A stretch of DNA of 64,000 bases from Methylobacter sp. (lineage in GTDB: Bacteria > Pseudomonadota > Gammaproteobacteria > Methylococcales > Methylomonadaceae): NCBI RefSeq assembly GCF_030680395.1, contig NZ_JAUXVR010000006.1, positions 1 through 64,000 on the forward strand. Direction: 5' to 3'. The notes under the pieces are model-generated. The model made no database searches. It saw only the letters and a list, made by a program, of their open reading frames with translations, and was not told where the DNA came from. Both the position numbers and the translations under genes were made by a program. This document shows, one piece after another, positions 61,555-64,000 of this stretch. Numbering within the stretch: the stretch's first letter is position 1; every line of letters starts with the position of its first letter.

Positions 61555-62256
61555 TTAATGTTTAATGGCACGTTCAAAATCCGGCAACCAGTCTTTGAAG
61601 TCGCAGACATAGTTATATCCGCAGACGGTTTTTAAAGAGCGGCTGCTGATAATGGTCAATATCCGTTCGGCTTTTTGTAAAGTTTCGGTTTGGGGGCCGA
61701 ATGGGTTTAAGCGCATTTTCGGTCCGGGCGGAAATGCGTAATCACAGATAAATAACACGTCCTGGTAAATATAAAGCGTATAGCCCGGCGTATGACCGCC
61801 TATGTGATACGCGGCCAACCCGTCAATCGTAAAGTCATTGCTGAAGCGTTCATCGACCGGAAATTCTTTGATTAAAGGATTTTCTGCATCCAAGGCATGC
61901 AGGTAGATTTTTGCATTCCAGAGCTCACGGTATTGATTGGATGCACCCATAAAGTGTGGGTGAGTAAAGAATATTTTCCACACCGGTTCCAGCGTGCGGT
62001 TAAATGCGGAAGGACAGTCGATCCAGACAGCCTCGTTTTCCATTTCAATCCGGTAGGCCGCATGTTCCAGTCCCAGTTTGGGCATTGAGACCAGTTGGCT
62101 AACGCTGTCATTGATTTGAGTGGCGGTGACGCGATAAGCTTTTTCGGCTTCTTCCCAACTGAGAAATTTATCGCGATGGGCTCCGCAGAAGGGGCAGACA
62201 TCGGGAGGATCGCCGATCATGTTATAACCGCAGGTTGTGCAGACCCATTGTTTCAT
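61555..62256 (-). CDS. Rubredoxin-like domain fused to a metallo-beta-lactamase fold
   Basis: The 233-residue protein starts with a rubredoxin-like iron/zinc knuckle (CTTCGYNMIGDPPDVCPFCG, Cys6/9/21/24), then an MBL fold. The usual HxHxDH is degenerate: HPHFMG, lacking the Asp and following His. GGHTPGY and CDYAF (the fourth and fifth ligands) are recognisable. A one- or zero-metal site, or a substrate-binding rather than hydrolytic role, is possible; electron-transfer proteins of the flavodiiron type also join MBL and rubredoxin domains but in the reverse order. It lies 24 bases downstream of the RibD-type reductase gene. Confidence 0.75.
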   Translation of the reverse strand: MKQWVCTTCGYNMIGDPPDVCPFCGAHRDKFLSWEEAEKAYRVTATQINDSVSQLVSMPKLGLEHAAYRIEMENEAVWIDCPSAFNRTLEPVWKIFFTHPHFMGASNQYRELWNAKIYLHALDAENPLIKEFPVDERFSNDFTIDGLAAYHIGGHTPGYTLYIYQDVLFICDYAFPPGPKMRLNPFGPQTETLQKAERILTIISSRSLKTVCGYNYVCDFKDWLPDFERAIKH

Positions 62257-62280
62257 GTGCTCCCCCTTAAAAAATTAAAT

Positions 62281-63120
62281 TTAAGTGTTTATGTTACTGA
62301 ATCGCTCCAAACCGAATTGCATGAAAAATTGGCCGGATCCGGGCGGCGAGTCCTGTTCGTAGTACAACGCTTCAAGTATCAGGTTACCTTCCGGTCCCAG
62401 CATCGACCCGGTCAGCAAGGTACGGAAATCTTTGCCGCCTATTAACTGGTGAGTCATGCTCAGATATAACCTTGATAACTGCTTTTCCCTGATAACAGTG
62501 TCCAGCATTTGCGGTCCCGCAACCAGATAAATGGCTTTATAACCCAGGCTGCTTAATTCATGAACCAACGGTGCGCCGCGAACCGTTTGACCGTCACCGG
62601 TAAAAAGAAGGGAGTATCCCAAGTCTTGCCAGTATCGGATGCGGTCCGGATCGGCATTGCTTCCGGTAGCTATATAGACGGTTTGCGCATGCTCTTGAAT
62701 ACTGTCATGAACCGGAAAATTCAGGCTGGCGCTGGCGATGATCACGGCAGGCTGAGGTTTTAAACCGTTGTTCCGGCGCCATTCAACAAGGGCTTCATCC
62801 TTAACCTGCAATATGTTGCCCAGGCGTCCTTCAGCCAATGCCCGCATATAGCCGCCATGGGTAATAATGCAGTCTGCCTGCGCATGCAGTTCCATGAACA
62901 GGCCAAAGTCGGAAGCTGTTGTTATATGTTTGGGAATAGATGTAGTGCCTTGAACAGTATCTTCAACGGCAATGCGCCCGTCCAGACTCGACAGGAAGTT
63001 GGCATAAACAAAGGGCGATTCGGCCCTACCCAATTTATGCAATTGATGGGCAAGATACAGGCCTTTAATGGAGACTTTTTCGCAGGGATCGGGATAAAAC
63101 CGTAATAGGTTCTTTTTCAT
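62281..63120 (-). CDS. RibD C-terminal-type reductase
   Basis: The 279-residue protein has the DHFR-like fold of the RibD reductase domain: FVYANFLSSLDGRIAVED, DCIITHGGYMRAL, AVIIASASLNFPV, and the strand-loop VAGPQMLDTVIREKQLSRLYLSM. It has no deaminase domain, so it is not a complete RibD. Proteins of this group reduce pyrimidines or pterins with NADPH. In a methylotroph a dihydromethanopterin reductase role is conceivable, but this is speculation. It is the first gene of a three-gene minus-strand run ending with the cyclodeaminase. Confidence 0.75.
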   Translation of the reverse strand: MKKNLLRFYPDPCEKVSIKGLYLAHQLHKLGRAESPFVYANFLSSLDGRIAVEDTVQGTTSIPKHITTASDFGLFMELHAQADCIITHGGYMRALAEGRLGNILQVKDEALVEWRRNNGLKPQPAVIIASASLNFPVHDSIQEHAQTVYIATGSNADPDRIRYWQDLGYSLLFTGDGQTVRGAPLVHELSSLGYKAIYLVAGPQMLDTVIREKQLSRLYLSMTHQLIGGKDFRTLLTGSMLGPEGNLILEALYYEQDSPPGSGQFFMQFGLERFSNINT

Positions 63121-63436
63121 AGAAATACCCTTCGCGCTTGAAAATTCGGTTTTAGTTCAGAGCAAAAACAGCTCCCGCCCAACTGCCGGATTTTGATATG
63201 TGATGAGTATATCAATCAGTTTGGAATAATTACCAGAAAATCCTGGCTAATTAGAGCGATTAATAACCGTTTGTCAAAGACGGATGGATTCCATCGCGTT
63301 AAATACCGATGCTGTGCAATAGCCAGGAAATTTTCACAACGAAGAAAACATAAAAACCTGATGTGCTTCTTGTGTAATAAAGAAAAGGGGAGGAATTATC
63401 CGCCCCTTTTCCCAGCGTTACGAAGCTGTATTGATA
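63121..63436. other. Intergenic region with the terminator of the SmbP-like gene
   Basis: About 316 bases. The terminator at 63383-63410 is the only clear element. An 87-codon plus frame (63193-63456) crosses the terminator and is not credible. The promoter of the RibD-type gene is presumably in 63121-63250. Confidence 0.5.
63383..63410 (-). terminator. Intrinsic terminator of the SmbP-like gene
   Basis: On the minus strand AAAAGGGGCGGA pairs with TCCTCCCCTTTT around a TAAT loop, with a single mismatch, and TCTTTATT follows. It lies 26 bases after the stop. Confidence 0.85.
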
Positions 63437-63772
63437 TTATTTGTTGCCGGCCTTAAGGTGCTCTACAGCGGCTTCAGCGTGTGTAGTCGCTTTGCCTGCA
63501 TGACCTAATGTACCGTGATCGATAGCTTCTTGCAGCTCTTTAGCACCGGCTTCTAAATGGTTTTTTGACACGCCCTTGGCTATTATGGAGGCTGACAGCG
63601 CATCTTCCAATGCCGCCTTTGCGTGTTCGACCAAAATCGGCGTATGCCCGGCTTTACCGTGAACAACCGCCGCATTGGCATGCTCCAATGCTGAAGCGGC
63701 ATTTTCTTCAGCGAAAACAGAAGTACTTAAAAGAAGTAATAAGCCTGCACATACGGATGCTAGTTTTTTCAT
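63437..63772 (-). CDS. smbP: SmbP-like small metal-binding protein
   Basis: The 111-residue protein has a signal peptide (1-21, ending VFA) and a mature part built of repeated helices with regularly spaced histidines: EHANAAVVHGKAGHTPILVEHAKAA, then LQEAIDHGTLGHAGKATTHAEAAVEHLK. This matches SmbP, the small periplasmic metal-binding protein of Nitrosomonas that binds copper and other divalent metals. It has its own terminator; the 228 bases upstream to the window end are AT-rich and contain nothing else recognised. Confidence 0.87.
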   Translation of the reverse strand: MKKLASVCAGLLLLLSTSVFAEENAASALEHANAAVVHGKAGHTPILVEHAKAALEDALSASIIAKGVSKNHLEAGAKELQEAIDHGTLGHAGKATTHAEAAVEHLKAGNK

Positions 63773-64000
63773 AATTCTCTCCTCATATCAATGTTTGTCT
63801 ATATTTTATTGTCGATACCGCGCTTTCAAAATTATTTATTTTTGTTTTAAAAAACGCTTATGGATCGACGCTTATATTTTTACCTCATGTAATTTATTTT
63901 GCAATACCCATAAATTTAATACAGGCAAATGCATTAAAAAACAGTTGAAATATCAACAAATACGACATTATGAAAAGATCTTCTTAAACACTATGAATCG

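Overview
The window looks like chromosome from a gammaproteobacterium, most plausibly a methanotroph of the Methylococcales. This is inference from the gene set and its flavour: a 115-kDa-type NAD glutamate dehydrogenase, a short-type S-adenosylhomocysteine hydrolase, an SmbP-like metal-binding protein, many DUF-only secreted proteins, a rubredoxin/MBL fusion and abundant small palindromic repeats. No methane or methanol oxidation gene is present to prove it. No rRNA, tRNA or CRISPR array was recognised.

Layout. 1-1.7 kb: the N-terminus of an IS4-type transposase, then two integron gene cassettes on the minus strand, with one textbook attC site and one truncated attC, but no integrase in view. 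1.8-7.2 kb: ubiB-like kinase, DUF6781 protein, a membrane protein, and the overlapping pcm-ahcY pair. 7.7-19.4 kb: zinc alcohol dehydrogenase, NAD-GDH, an RsbW-like ATPase with a STAS partner, a giant MscK/MscM-type channel, DUF808 and a beta-CASP RNA hydrolase. 19.5-33.6 kb: an L,D-transpeptidase (TTG start) between two copies of a dispersed repeat, a Tat-exported DUF882 peptidase, an ion transporter, a DUF1704 putative metallopeptidase, small secreted proteins, rlmJ, glnS, rlmA and an APH/P-loop kinase fusion.

33.9-44.7 kb is a large signalling operon: an HD-GYP response regulator, a PAS membrane sensor without a kinase, two giant hybrid histidine kinases with an Rcp1-type receiver between them, and an HPt domain at the end. 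The last four genes are joined by stop/start overlaps, and a strong terminator follows.

45-48 kb carries small housekeeping genes, a 120-bp palindromic MITE-like element and fumC. 48.2-54.5 kb is an accessory island read entirely on the minus strand: a Gly/Ala-rich membrane protein, two strong intergenic hairpins, a TPR histidine kinase, a response regulator whose C-terminal half holds an R-x4-H HEPN-type RNase motif, two antitoxin-like genes, a frameshifted PIN toxin and an unusual Nudix protein. From the kinase onward the genes are 2-15 nt apart or overlap. I consider this the best candidate for an undescribed system: a two-component switch that may control an RNase. A DUF433/DUF5615 toxin-antitoxin pair follows, flanked by direct repeats.

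55.9-64 kb returns to metabolism: an aconitase with an internal 35-residue tandem duplication, a DCC thiol protein, arginase, pterin dehydratase, ornithine cyclodeaminase (with arginase, a possible arginine-to-proline route), a rubredoxin-MBL fusion with a degenerate metal site, a RibD-type reductase, and an SmbP-like protein with a clear terminator.
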